Positions 1-9,196 of a stretch of DNA of 44,516 nucleotides are shown here, in pieces. Every line of letters begins with the position of its first letter. The first letter of the stretch is position 1. Made by a program: the position numbers and the translations under genes. The stretch comes from Pseudomonadales bacterium. Lineage in GTDB: Bacteria; Pseudomonadota; Gammaproteobacteria; Pseudomonadales; Azotimanducaceae. The notes under the pieces were generated by a model. The model saw only the letters and a program-made list of their open reading frames with translations, was not told the DNA's origin and made no database searches. The DNA is taken from the NCBI GenBank assembly GCA_022448085.1, contig JAKUTH010000018.1, positions 1-44,516 on the forward strand, given 5' to 3'.

Positions 1-32
1 GGCGTCGCGTCAGTTCTTTCGTTGTTCTAATC

Positions 33-1358
33 GTGCTTTCTAGACGGCGATCACCGCGGACGGGTGAAGTTGAGGTGCTTGGACAGACCGAGGACGGTTA
101 TGGATTCGGGATGGCCGTTGGGAGAAAGTGCGTTGTCAAAGGAGCGCTTCCCGGTGAGGTGGTCTCTGCTCGAGTCCTGGGCAAGCGCAAGGGTCAAATT
201 CTCGCGATAACGGAAACGGTCCAAAACGCGGTGGATAATCGGACGGAGCCGTTTTGTGCGGTATTCCCCCGGTGCGGTGGGTGTAGCAATCAGCAGTGGG
301 AGTACCGGGAGCAGCTAAAATTTAAAGAACACTGGGTTCGGCGTGAGTTGTCTCGGCGCCAGCTTCGGTATGAATCATTTCTGCCTACTCAGCATGGATC
401 AACCACAGGCTATCGCCGTCGCGCCCGTCTCGGGGTTCGATGGATAGACAAGGTTGGCGAAGTCTATGTTGGCTTTCGAGAAACGTTCGGGAGTTACGTC
501 GTCGACATGAATATGTGCCCAGCCTTGGTCTCAGGATTGGCCGAATTGATTGGACCTTTACGCGACCTGATAACACGCATGAGTACGCCGAAAAGAATTC
601 CTCAAGTTGAGGTAGTCGCCGGGGATAAGGCTCGAGCACTGGTATTGAGGCACCTGGAGCCCCTGTCGGTTTCAGACCTTAACCTACTGAGCGCATTCTC
701 AAATTCCTATGACGTATGGGTATATGGGCAAAGTGGGGGGTACGAAACCGTAACCCGTCATTTCCCACCGGGGGATCCCAACGCAAAGCTCACGTATGAA
801 CTCGCGAACGATGGCGTAAGCCTTGAATTCGGACCAACCGATTTCATTCAAGTCAATTCGGAGATCAATCATCTTTTGATCGGAGCCGTGTTGAAGGAGC
901 TCGATTTAGGAAGTGAGGATCGGGTTATCGACCTCTTTTGTGGAATTGGAAACTTCAGTCTGCCGGTGGCTCGAACAGCGAAGTCGGTTCTGGGTCTGGA
1001 GATCTCTTCGACCACTGTTGAACAGGCGCGACGGAATGCGGAGAGGAATGATCTGTCGAGAACGGCAAAATTCTTGGCGAGCGACCTATACCGACCAATA
1101 GATAACGAAATAACGAAGACAGACTATAAAATGTTGCTGGATCCCCCTCGCTCGGGCGCGGGACCGGAGTTCGCGCGATTCGCCCATCGGGCAAAACGGG
1201 TGGTGTATGTTTCTTGTAATCCGACCTCGTTTGCTGACGACGCGGCCGTACTTGATCGAATTGGATTTGAACTCGAAAGAGTCCAGGTCTTCGATATGTT
1301 TCCGCATACAAATCACGTAGAAATAGTGGGTAGTTTTGGTCGGTCAGAGCGTTCTTGA
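33..1358 (+). CDS. rlmD: 23S rRNA (uracil-C5)-methyltransferase RlmD (RumA)
   Basis: SAM-dependent enzyme that methylates C5 of a uracil in 23S rRNA (U1939 in E. coli). An N-terminal TRAM-like RNA-binding domain (about residues 1-65) is followed by the [4Fe-4S] cysteines C75, C81, C84 and C162, spaced as in E. coli RumA. The C-terminal Rossmann methyltransferase domain shows FCGIGNF (about 302), DPPRSGA (about 370) and the catalytic cysteine in VSCNP (C395). Length 441 aa against 433 in E. coli. The GTG at 33 gives a complete-looking protein, but the frame stays open to the left edge, so the true start could lie outside the window. The FIQVN motif and cysteine layout favour RlmD over its paralogues RlmC and TrmA. 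Confidence 0.9.
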   Translation: MLSRRRSPRTGEVEVLGQTEDGYGFGMAVGRKCVVKGALPGEVVSARVLGKRKGQILAITETVQNAVDNRTEPFCAVFPRCGGCSNQQWEYREQLKFKEHWVRRELSRRQLRYESFLPTQHGSTTGYRRRARLGVRWIDKVGEVYVGFRETFGSYVVDMNMCPALVSGLAELIGPLRDLITRMSTPKRIPQVEVVAGDKARALVLRHLEPLSVSDLNLLSAFSNSYDVWVYGQSGGYETVTRHFPPGDPNAKLTYELANDGVSLEFGPTDFIQVNSEINHLLIGAVLKELDLGSEDRVIDLFCGIGNFSLPVARTAKSVLGLEISSTTVEQARRNAERNDLSRTAKFLASDLYRPIDNEITKTDYKMLLDPPRSGAGPEFARFAHRAKRVVYVSCNPTSFADDAAVLDRIGFELERVQVFDMFPHTNHVEIVGSFGRSERS

Positions 1359-1488
1359 CGAATGCTCGAAACGTTCGTTTAAAGACCGCGAACTGTTTGC
1401 GAGTAAGATGGATCCTTTTGTTAATCTGGCAGGCAGCCTGAGTGCGGCGGCGATTCATTCCGCGCCTTAGTTTGTCGGAGATTTGTCC

Positions 1489-2124
1489 ATGAATTTGATC
1501 CTACTCGGACCGCCGGGTGCCGGGAAAGGGACGCAGGCCCACGCAATTTGCATGAGGTTTAGCATTCCTCAGATATCGACAGGGGACATGCTGCGTGCGG
1601 CCATTGCCGCAGGGTCGATCTTGGGACAGCGAGTGAAGTCGATTATGGACGCGGGTGCGTTGGTATCGGATAACGTGATCCTCGAGCTCGTTACGGAGCG
1701 TTTGCTGGAGCCCGACTGCAAAAGTGGGTTCCTATTCGACGGTTTTCCGAGAACGATCCCTCAAGCGGAGGCGCTTACGTCGAATGGCATTGCCCTCGAC
1801 CATGTTCTGGAGATTGATGTGACCGATGAAGAAGTGATTCGGCGGATCACTGGACGGCGGATACATGAGGCAAGTGGCCGTGTCTATCACGTTGTGTTTA
1901 ATCCCCCTCAAGTGGAGGGTAAGGACGATCAGACGGGGGATATGTTGGTGCAGCGAGTCGATGATACCGAAGAAACTGTCAAAGAACGTCTTAAGCTTTA
2001 TCACGATCAAACTCGACCCCTCGTTGAGTACTACCGCGACAGTACGGTTAGATACTCAAAGATTCATGGAACAGGATCCGTCCAAGACATTACCAAGAAT
2101 GTATTTGACGCGTTAAATGATTGA
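1489..2124 (+). CDS. adk: Adenylate kinase
   Basis: Catalyses ATP + AMP = 2 ADP in the cytoplasm. The P-loop GPPGAGKGT lies at residues 7-15, the AMP-binding region has STGDMLRAA, and FDGFPRT and the LID segment beginning [13 protein letters not shown] follow. This is the long, LID-containing bacterial type; no zinc-binding cysteines are seen in the LID. Length is 211 aa, close to the usual 214-218. I chose the ATG at 1489 because CGGAG lies 8 bases upstream and it begins directly with the typical [10 protein letters not shown]; an in-frame TTG two codons earlier is less likely. The 130 bp between rlmD and adk hold no other gene; a weak promoter there is possible. It converges with moeA, 29 bp apart. 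Confidence 0.95.
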   Translation: MNLILLGPPGAGKGTQAHAICMRFSIPQISTGDMLRAAIAAGSILGQRVKSIMDAGALVSDNVILELVTERLLEPDCKSGFLFDGFPRTIPQAEALTSNGIALDHVLEIDVTDEEVIRRITGRRIHEASGRVYHVVFNPPQVEGKDDQTGDMLVQRVDDTEETVKERLKLYHDQTRPLVEYYRDSTVRYSKIHGTGSVQDITKNVFDALND

Positions 2125-2153
2125 ACGGGACTGCGCGCGGCACAGATTCCGCC

Positions 2154-3374
2154 TCACCCGGTCCAAATATGGGAACGATCAGTCGGCAATAGCACGATGT
2201 CCACAATCGAGCCTGGCTTGATGTCACCGGTTTGTTCAGGCACCACGATTAAGCAATTTGCATTGGCAAAAGTGGCAAGGCGATTGGAACTTTGGTCTCC
2301 GGTTGGCGATACAGTGACACGATCGTCGTTCATGCCGAAAATACCCCGCACGTATTCTCGGCGCCCTTGATGGTGCTCAATCGTTCCTTGCAGGATTGCC
2401 GATAACCGATAGGGCGTGGTGTCAGGCATCCCGCAAAGCCGATCGATCGTTGGTGCGACGAACAATAAATAAGTAATGATGGTCGAAACGGGATTCCCAG
2501 GGAGGCCAAAGAAAAGTGCTTTGCCGACTCGCCCCACCGCGAGTGGTTTGCCCGGTTTCAATGCAATTTTCCAGAAATCTAACGAACCGATCCGGGCCAC
2601 TGCGTCTTTAACATAATCAGCATCGCCCACGGAGACGCCACCACTCGTGACTACGACATCTGCAGCTTCCGCGGCGGTTTCTAGTGTCCGATTGATCGCT
2701 TGAGGATCGTCGGGAAGAGCTCCTAGATCCAACACCTCAACCGGGCGCTCCGAAACTAGTTCGCGAAGAGCGGTACGGTTGGCGTCATATATCTGGCCCG
2801 GGCCCAACGGTGTGCCGGGGTCAATTAATTCATCGCCTGTTGAAAATAGAGCCACACGGATCCGACGTACAGCTGTTACGTTGGTCACTCCACAAGCAGC
2901 CAACCAACTAATCTTGTATGCATCGAGCCGATCACCACCTTTTGCGAGAAGTTGCGTCTTGGCTATATCGTGACCCCGACTCCGAATGTTTTCGCCGATT
3001 TCAAGCGATGCACGAAAACGAATCTGATCCCCATTCCTTTCAACGTCTTCTTGAATGACAACCGCGGCGGTGCCTCTGGGTATCGGGGCTCCGGTAAATA
3101 TGCGGATGGCTGTACCCGGCGCTAACGGATCTTGGTAAACGTATCCCGCCCTGCTTTCGCCAACCACGTCAAGCTCTCGGTCTTGGTTGAGGTCGTTCGC
3201 GTGAAGCGCATACCCATCCATGGCCGACGCGTCGAAGGGTGGCAAGTCCATGGGTGCGTCGATGGCGGACGCCACGACACGTCCTTTGGATTCGGTTAGA
3301 GGGATCACTTCGGTGTCTAAGACCGGCGAGGTTAGATCACCGAGTTTTCGTAACGCATCGTCAACGTTTAGCAT
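2154..3374 (-). CDS. moeA: Molybdopterin molybdenumtransferase MoeA
   Basis: Inserts molybdate into adenylylated molybdopterin in molybdenum-cofactor synthesis. The N-terminal region has the hallmark LPPFDASAMDGYA (about residue 44). The central MoCF-binding domain has STGDELIDPG, GQIYDANR, SGGVSVGDADYV and FGLPGNPVS, and the C-terminal beta-barrel domain follows. The 406 aa are typical. No other Mo-cofactor gene is in the window, so moeA is isolated here. Its start lies only 6 bp from the divergent tsaB start, so each promoter must sit inside the other gene. No clear ribosome-binding site precedes the ATG. Confidence 0.93.
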   Translation of the reverse strand: MLNVDDALRKLGDLTSPVLDTEVIPLTESKGRVVASAIDAPMDLPPFDASAMDGYALHANDLNQDRELDVVGESRAGYVYQDPLAPGTAIRIFTGAPIPRGTAAVVIQEDVERNGDQIRFRASLEIGENIRSRGHDIAKTQLLAKGGDRLDAYKISWLAACGVTNVTAVRRIRVALFSTGDELIDPGTPLGPGQIYDANRTALRELVSERPVEVLDLGALPDDPQAINRTLETAAEAADVVVTSGGVSVGDADYVKDAVARIGSLDFWKIALKPGKPLAVGRVGKALFFGLPGNPVSTIITYLLFVAPTIDRLCGMPDTTPYRLSAILQGTIEHHQGRREYVRGIFGMNDDRVTVSPTGDQSSNRLATFANANCLIVVPEQTGDIKPGSIVDIVLLPTDRSHIWTG

Positions 3375-3380
3375 GCACGT

Positions 3381-3992
3381 ATGGCCGCGTTATTAGCTTT
3401 GGAAACCACCGCTGAACTCTGTTCGGTCGCTATTGGTAATAACGAAATGGTGCTTGAGGATACACGGCTGGCAATGAGGCTGCACAACGAAATCGTGCTG
3501 TCGATGGTCGACGCAGTTCTGTCGGCGTCGCCGATTGAACGCGACGAGGTCGCCTGCGTCGCTTTTTCCGCTGGACCGGGTTCTTTTACGGGTGTGAGGA
3601 TCGCTGCTGGAATAGCGCAAGGGATCGCCTTGGCATGGGATATTCCGGTTTGTCCGGTGCAGACCTCGAAAGCGATGGCCTTATCCAGCTTGGAACAAGA
3701 TCGTCGACTCACTGAATTCGTGACGTCCCGACGATCTCGACAAAGTTTTGTGTATGTCGCCGGGTTTAATTCGAGAGTTGGAAATTTAACAATTACTTCG
3801 AGCGACCAGTTGGTCGATGAGAATGTTTACCGCGTGGGACACCGCATTGTCAGTGATTCTCAAGTTGCACTTTCCGCGCGCCATGTATTAAGCATTGCGC
3901 AGTGCGAAGTTGGTGGTTGGCTCAATGCGGAGCAGGGGCTTCCTGTGTACGTGGAGGGAGACACGCCATGGCATGGTACGGCAGACCAATAA
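3381..3992 (+). CDS. tsaB: tRNA threonylcarbamoyladenosine biosynthesis protein TsaB
   Basis: Non-catalytic partner of TsaD in forming t6A37 on ANN-decoding tRNAs. The ASKHA-fold N-terminal half is well conserved: LALETTAELCSVAIG at the start and the family hallmark GPGSFTGVRIAAG at about residues 71-83. The C-terminus (LPVYVEGDTPW) matches the usual TsaB ending. At 203 aa it is about 30 residues shorter than E. coli TsaB; the shortening lies in the variable middle/C-terminal lobe. No Shine-Dalgarno sequence precedes the ATG. tsaD, tsaC and tsaE are not in the window. Confidence 0.88.
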   Translation: MAALLALETTAELCSVAIGNNEMVLEDTRLAMRLHNEIVLSMVDAVLSASPIERDEVACVAFSAGPGSFTGVRIAAGIAQGIALAWDIPVCPVQTSKAMALSSLEQDRRLTEFVTSRRSRQSFVYVAGFNSRVGNLTITSSDQLVDENVYRVGHRIVSDSQVALSARHVLSIAQCEVGGWLNAEQGLPVYVEGDTPWHGTADQ

Positions 3993-4042
3993 CCTTGGCC
4001 GGTTGGTGAGGAAGGAAAGAAATTTGCTTTCACGACCTTGGA

Positions 4043-4765
4043 TTGACAGAGACTCGCAGCGAGACTGTTGATTTGATCGTCTATTTTGACAATGCAGAAG
4101 AGCGTGCGCGGGATTTCACCTCGGCGATCGGATACGGGGTTGCTCCGACCAAATTCGCACCGAATGACTGGTATCTCTATCTCGATGGGTCCGATTTGAC
4201 TCTTCGACATCCGGTCAAACAATCGATGCGCTTATCACTGGATGAGATCCGAAGGCGTTCGCTATCTGGACGGCGTTCACCTTTATCGAGAGCGTGTGGT
4301 GTTCGCGATGGTATGACAGTTCTTGACGCATTCGCGGGCTGGGGCACGGACGGCCTTACGCTCGCGACTCTCGGTTGCGTAGTCACTTGTTGTGAGTTGC
4401 AACCGCTAGTTTTCGCGATGCTTTACGATCGGATCAAGCGCTTCAAACTTTGCTCACTCGATTGTACGCGTATTGATGTTCGCGAGTTGTTAGCAGATCG
4501 AACGCGGTGCTGGGATGTCGTGTATTTAGACCCCATGTTCCCCGCACACCCTAAAACCGCTCTGCCTTCGTACCCTATGCAAGTGCTCGCCGATTTAGCC
4601 GAGCAATCAGACGCTCGTGAGATCGCTGAGTGGTCGATCGAACGTGCCAACCAGCGCGTGGTGGTTAAGAACCGAATAAAGGCACCACCAGTAATAAGGG
4701 CCCCCGATTGGCAAATTCGAGCACGGAGCGTGCGCTTCGATATCTATCGAGCCGACCGAAATTAG
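4043..4765 (+). CDS. rsmJ: 16S rRNA (guanine1516-N2)-methyltransferase RsmJ
   Basis: SAM-dependent methyltransferase of 16S rRNA (YhiQ family). Diagnostic features are SRACGV, the SAM motif LDAFAGWGTDGLTLATLGC, YLDPMFP (about residue 167) and the C-terminal VVVKNR followed by RFDIY; all align in order with E. coli RsmJ. Length 240 aa against 250. The start is uncertain. The TTG at 4043 is the first common start after the upstream stop at 4007-4009, but the best Shine-Dalgarno-like stretch (AGGAAAG, 4013-4019) is 24 bases away; an ATT at 4022 is the only nearer in-frame option. It lies 50 bp after tsaB and may share its transcript. It converges with plsB, 8 bp apart. Confidence 0.87.
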   Translation: MTETRSETVDLIVYFDNAEERARDFTSAIGYGVAPTKFAPNDWYLYLDGSDLTLRHPVKQSMRLSLDEIRRRSLSGRRSPLSRACGVRDGMTVLDAFAGWGTDGLTLATLGCVVTCCELQPLVFAMLYDRIKRFKLCSLDCTRIDVRELLADRTRCWDVVYLDPMFPAHPKTALPSYPMQVLADLAEQSDAREIAEWSIERANQRVVVKNRIKAPPVIRAPDWQIRARSVRFDIYRADRN

Positions 4766-4773
4766 GCTACAAA

Positions 4774-7173
4774 TCAGGCCAGTGGCGAGGGTGGGATGGA
4801 CTGTTGTAATTCTGTCTTGATGACGTGATGAGATGCTCGAATGAGTTCCCTGATCGATGAGTCGAAGTGAAGGTAACCGTCACTATCTGTGCGGACGACC
4901 CCGCGGTCTTCGAGCGTGGTGATCAAACCGTGAAAGAGAGCAGGGTCAAAAAACTCAGGCGCGTTCGTCCCGTACAAGACGGAGAAACGACGCGCGGTTC
5001 GACAAGCGCTTTCGACCAAAGTAACGCGTGTGTATTTAGCGTTTCCGGCCTTGTCGAGTAGGGCGATCGCGATATAGAAGCGTTCGAGGGTCGGCATCAG
5101 TGCATTCGCTAGGAGATTAAGGTGGATTCGGCCCTTGGCGTCTTCCCTGGGCGGTCTGACCGCCTGGCCCGTACGGTATAAAAGACCAAGTGTTTCAAGT
5201 TGCAACAGGCATCGGCTCGTCTCTTCTGTTCCTGATCGAAACGAGAGCTCCGCCTCAATGTATGGGAGCACCGTCGCCATAAGACGCTCCAGCGCACTAA
5301 TTTTTAGCGGCAGTCTGCGATTGACGAGTAAGCACGCAATCATCGCCGATTGCGCGATGACGTGTAATACGTTGTTCCGATACCAAGTCATCAAAATAGC
5401 GGTCGCGGAGTCGTGTCCTACCAGTCGCTCCCCCTCAGCTTCTTCACGCTGAAGCATGTCCAAGCGTTCAACGTGTTCGAGTATCTGAGTTGGCGAGAGA
5501 TCTGTGACGCTAAAGTTATGGTGCTCGCAATTGGTTGTAATCAGTGTCTTCAGATAGCCTAAATGTCGTATTAAAACGCCCTCTTCTATGGTGAATCGAG
5601 GCATCGACAGGGTCGTTAAAGCGACGAGGTTGACCGGATTGACGTAGGCTGAATCGTTCACCGCCGTCAGTATTTCGTGGCCAAGGGCTTGGGCGGCGGT
5701 TGCGGTTAGCGATGAGTGGTTTTGTTCGAGATTGAAATTGTTGACGAATGTCCCAAGATTGATGGGGGTCCCAAATCGGAGCGTCACGCGACCGAAATTC
5801 TGTTTAATCAATCGCAAGTTGCGGAATACGTCGGCCACATTCTCCGTGGGTTTGCTCTGTCCTCTCAGTTCGGACAGATACGCATTTGCCTCGATCAGTT
5901 TCTCGTAACTGAAATATACGGGGATGATGGCCACAGGCCGCGGTAGTCCTAGAGCATAGCTAGCTAGCGTCATACGGAGCATGCCAAGTTGTGGTGGTAA
6001 CATCCGCCCGGTCCGGCTTCGGCCTCCTTCGATGAAGTATTCGACCGAATGTCCTCGAGAAAACACCTCATTGAGGTACTCGCTGATAACGGCGCGGTAA
6101 ATTGGATCGTTGCGAAAGGAGCGCCGCATGAAGAAAGCGCCGCTCCGTCTAAGCAATTTTCCGATCACCGGCATGTTCAAATTGTCACCAGCGGCTATGT
6201 GCGGAATCATCAATCCCAGGCCAAAAAGAGCGTGCGATAGGACGAGGTAATCTACGTGTGAACGGTGACAAGGTGTGTACACAAGCGTGTGGGTTTGGGC
6301 AACCCGCTCAAGCGGCTCGAACCCCTGAATATCTACGCCATCGTAAATACGGTGCCAAAACCAGGTCAGGAGGCCTTCTAAAACTCTGATGGTGGGGTAC
6401 GACATATTGGACCCTATCGCGAACGCGTCACGACGTGCTTCCTCTTCGAGAGTAGCCCAATCGCCTTCCGCCGATTCGATGGCGTCTTGCACCGGGCGAC
6501 TCGCAACGATTTTTGCCACCAAGGAACGACGGTTTGAAAGGTCGGGTCCTAGAACGGCTGTCCTCTCGTTACGAAAGTGGACCCGGAGTATTCGGGCCAA
6601 TTTGCGCACGTTACGGTTACTACCTTGATGAGAAGCCGGCGTTTGTGGCCAAGGTAGAGGCGTTCCGAACCGGACCAAAATGTCCGAGCGATTGAAGACT
6701 AGTCCGAGCAATCGGCGCAGTCTCGAGGAAATCAACCATTCTTCAGACACCATCGAACGAATAAGCGATTTGTCTTTATTTGCGGCTCTTCCCCAGAAAA
6801 TCGAGACTGGAACAACCGTAAGGCGTAACGTTGGGTCCTGCGCGTGGGCTTGGTCAATTCGCAGCATGCGTTCCGAATAGGTCCGCATAGTATTTTTTTC
6901 GAAGAAACCGCTCCCTCGGTTCAAAAAGAAAAATCGGGTCGCCTCATTTGGCTTGGAGAGCGGTAGCAAAGGTCGTGCCGAGGACGTTTTTTCACAAGCG
7001 AGATCCAGGAGGAGAAGATCTGCGAGGGATCGTTGGGGTAAGACATACAAAACGTCCGGGTCTTCAAAGTTCGTGTCGCCAACGAGATTGGGTTTGACCA
7101 GACGAGCCAACAAGGTACGCGACGCGCGATAAATCAATCCGGCGGGCTTCGCAGTTGTCTGTTGGCTGCGCAT
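4774..7173 (-). CDS. plsB: Glycerol-3-phosphate 1-O-acyltransferase PlsB
   Basis: Transfers an acyl group to position 1 of glycerol-3-phosphate, the first step of phospholipid synthesis, at the inner membrane. All four acyltransferase motifs are present: HRSHVD (H303/D308), GAFFMRRSF (about 345-353), FIEGGRSRTGR (380-390) and IIPVYFSYE. Length 799 aa against 807 in E. coli, with the long N- and C-terminal regions of the PlsB (not PlsX/PlsY) type. The start is the ATG at 7173. It is 101 bp downstream of gspD; a TATAAC stretch about 10 bases upstream of the start might be part of its own promoter, but no convincing -35 was found. Confidence 0.95.
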   Translation of the reverse strand: MRSQQTTAKPAGLIYRASRTLLARLVKPNLVGDTNFEDPDVLYVLPQRSLADLLLLDLACEKTSSARPLLPLSKPNEATRFFFLNRGSGFFEKNTMRTYSERMLRIDQAHAQDPTLRLTVVPVSIFWGRAANKDKSLIRSMVSEEWLISSRLRRLLGLVFNRSDILVRFGTPLPWPQTPASHQGSNRNVRKLARILRVHFRNERTAVLGPDLSNRRSLVAKIVASRPVQDAIESAEGDWATLEEEARRDAFAIGSNMSYPTIRVLEGLLTWFWHRIYDGVDIQGFEPLERVAQTHTLVYTPCHRSHVDYLVLSHALFGLGLMIPHIAAGDNLNMPVIGKLLRRSGAFFMRRSFRNDPIYRAVISEYLNEVFSRGHSVEYFIEGGRSRTGRMLPPQLGMLRMTLASYALGLPRPVAIIPVYFSYEKLIEANAYLSELRGQSKPTENVADVFRNLRLIKQNFGRVTLRFGTPINLGTFVNNFNLEQNHSSLTATAAQALGHEILTAVNDSAYVNPVNLVALTTLSMPRFTIEEGVLIRHLGYLKTLITTNCEHHNFSVTDLSPTQILEHVERLDMLQREEAEGERLVGHDSATAILMTWYRNNVLHVIAQSAMIACLLVNRRLPLKISALERLMATVLPYIEAELSFRSGTEETSRCLLQLETLGLLYRTGQAVRPPREDAKGRIHLNLLANALMPTLERFYIAIALLDKAGNAKYTRVTLVESACRTARRFSVLYGTNAPEFFDPALFHGLITTLEDRGVVRTDSDGYLHFDSSIRELIRASHHVIKTELQQSIPPSPLA

Positions 7174-7274
7174 CTTTCGTTGTGGTTATAGCCGCACTGT
7201 GTTGGGCGAAGAGGCTACATGGTAACGAAGTGACTTGCGGTACTCAGTAACCCGGGCCTAGACGAGCTTTCTCG

Positions 7275-9191
7275 CTAGTCGCGCCGACCTTCGTAGATCT
7301 GTTCGAGTTGTGGTTCGCTTTCGCTTCCGGATTCGCGGGATTCAATCTGTACCTGCCAAATGCCATTGTATTTCCGCTCCGTGGTTTCGGCGACTTCTTC
7401 ACGCGTGCGCTGAATGGTGGGTCGTAGGAATACCAAAAGGTGGACCTTGGTTCGGGTCGTCGATCGATTTTGAAACAGGCGACCAAGAAATGGGATCGAC
7501 CCCAGCAAGGGCACCTTTTTCCGCGTTGCTCTTACGTCGTCTTGGATTAGGCCGCCAAGCACGATCGTCTGCCGGTCGTCCGCTAAGATGGTTGTTTCAA
7601 TACTACGCTTGTTGGTAACCACATCTGAAAATCCGGCCTCGCCGATTTCTAGGCCGGTATTGATGACGTTTTCGACCGTTTGGGAAACTTCGAGTCGAAT
7701 TGACGAGTCGTCGTGGATGTGAGGTGTGACGGTTAGCTCAATGCCAATATCCTGTCGTTGTATGGTGGTGAAGGGATTACTGGCACCGTTGTTGGTCGAC
7801 GTAAACGACCCAGTACGAAAGGGTACTGTTTGGCCTGCAAGGATACTGGCTTGCTCATTGTCGAGAGTAAGGATACTGGGTGTTGATAACAGATCAGCCG
7901 ATGTATTGATGGCTATGGCGTTGAGGATGGCGCCGAATGAAACGCCGTCTGGGTCGAGTCGTGCTACCGCAAGCGTGGGAGAACCGACACTCGCTATTCC
8001 TTGCACTGGATCAATTTTTCCGTCGACAACCGTCGCGCTGATGCTGCTTAACAAATTGGAAATGATGCCATTGAGCGTGGTGCTGGCAAAAGGTACCGAT
8101 TCACCGCCGGCATCTGCTACGCCAGCTTCGATTCCGATGGCGCGTGTTGCATCAACGGAGACTTCCACGATGGCAGCTTCAATGAGTACTTGGGCCCTGC
8201 GTATATCAAGTTGTCGTAGGATTTCTTGGATTTCCGACATTGTGCCGGGATCCGCTCTGACAACAATCGCGTTCAACGAGATATCAGCTTGAATGCTGAT
8301 ATTTTCGGATTTTGTGTTGTCGCCCCGTCCCCGAGGCTCTATCAGGATTCCGTTAAGGATCTCTGCTGTCCTAGTTGCATCGGCGTGGTTTAACTGAAAT
8401 ACGCGAGTTGAACCGGACGATGTTGCCGGTTGATCTAGTTGTTCTATTAACGAACGTACCTCCGCGATTGCTGCGCTCTTGCCCCTTAAAACCAGGGTGT
8501 TATTTCTATCGTTTCCAATCACAAGAACTCGTTGGGGTCCCGCCGCAGATTTGCCAATCTGATCAGGTGCAACTTGTTCAAGAATTTCGACCACGCTCCC
8601 CACCCACGCCTGTTCGAGAGTTACCACCACGACTTCATCTTCGTCAGCGACGTCAACCTGGCGGATGATCGTTAGTAAGCGTCCGATATTATCGGCGTGG
8701 TCGCTGATGATGACGACGTTCGCTTGGGGTACGGCGGCAATGTGGCCGTACTGTGGGATCAGGGGACGGAGAATCTTGACCAGGTCTGCCGCAGCAACAT
8801 TGCGTGCCGAGATCACCCGTGTCACAACTTGTTCGGACAACGACCCTCCGTCGTCGTTAACGGGCGCCCCCGATTGTTTTACTGTGGCACTTTGCACAAT
8901 GCGGACTACGTCGCCGGTGCGCGACGCACCGAAACCGTGCACCCGAAGCACCGAGAGAAATAACGCGTAGACGGCTTCGGTGTCGAGTTTTCGGTCAGAG
9001 ACGACTGTTACATTGCCTTTCACCCTTGGATCAACGACAAACGTTGTCCCCGTGATGGTTGAAACTTGCGTAATGAACTCGCGAATATCCGCGTTCTTAA
9101 GGTTGATCTTCCACGTCTGGGCCTCGGGCCACGTTGGTGTGGTGAGTAAACAGCAAACGAGAGCGAGCCAATGGAGACGTTGTATTCGCAT
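7275..9191 (-). CDS. gspD: Type II secretion system secretin GspD
   Basis: Outer-membrane channel of the type II secretion system. A signal peptide covers about residues 1-25 (hydrophobic LALVCCLLT, then PEAQT). The N0 domain follows (INLKNADIREFITQVS), then repeated N1-N3 secretin-short domains and the C-terminal secretin barrel with TPSILTLDNEQASILAGQ, VPFRTGSF, IGIELTVTPHI and VLGGLIQDD. The 638 aa are typical. The start is 5 bp after gspC, so the two are surely co-transcribed. The ATPase, pseudopilins and gspF-M are absent from the window and would have to lie elsewhere for a working system. Confidence 0.95.
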   Translation of the reverse strand: MRIQRLHWLALVCCLLTTPTWPEAQTWKINLKNADIREFITQVSTITGTTFVVDPRVKGNVTVVSDRKLDTEAVYALFLSVLRVHGFGASRTGDVVRIVQSATVKQSGAPVNDDGGSLSEQVVTRVISARNVAAADLVKILRPLIPQYGHIAAVPQANVVIISDHADNIGRLLTIIRQVDVADEDEVVVVTLEQAWVGSVVEILEQVAPDQIGKSAAGPQRVLVIGNDRNNTLVLRGKSAAIAEVRSLIEQLDQPATSSGSTRVFQLNHADATRTAEILNGILIEPRGRGDNTKSENISIQADISLNAIVVRADPGTMSEIQEILRQLDIRRAQVLIEAAIVEVSVDATRAIGIEAGVADAGGESVPFASTTLNGIISNLLSSISATVVDGKIDPVQGIASVGSPTLAVARLDPDGVSFGAILNAIAINTSADLLSTPSILTLDNEQASILAGQTVPFRTGSFTSTNNGASNPFTTIQRQDIGIELTVTPHIHDDSSIRLEVSQTVENVINTGLEIGEAGFSDVVTNKRSIETTILADDRQTIVLGGLIQDDVRATRKKVPLLGSIPFLGRLFQNRSTTRTKVHLLVFLRPTIQRTREEVAETTERKYNGIWQVQIESRESGSESEPQLEQIYEGRRD

Positions 9192-9196
9192 ATTTT

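Noticed and set aside
1428-1440. CAGGC-A-GCCTG palindrome upstream of adk
   Set aside because: Too short and isolated to call a regulatory site.
955-1458. A 167-codon minus-strand open frame at the rlmD end
   Set aside because: Antisense to conserved RlmD motifs; no start signal and no family resemblance.
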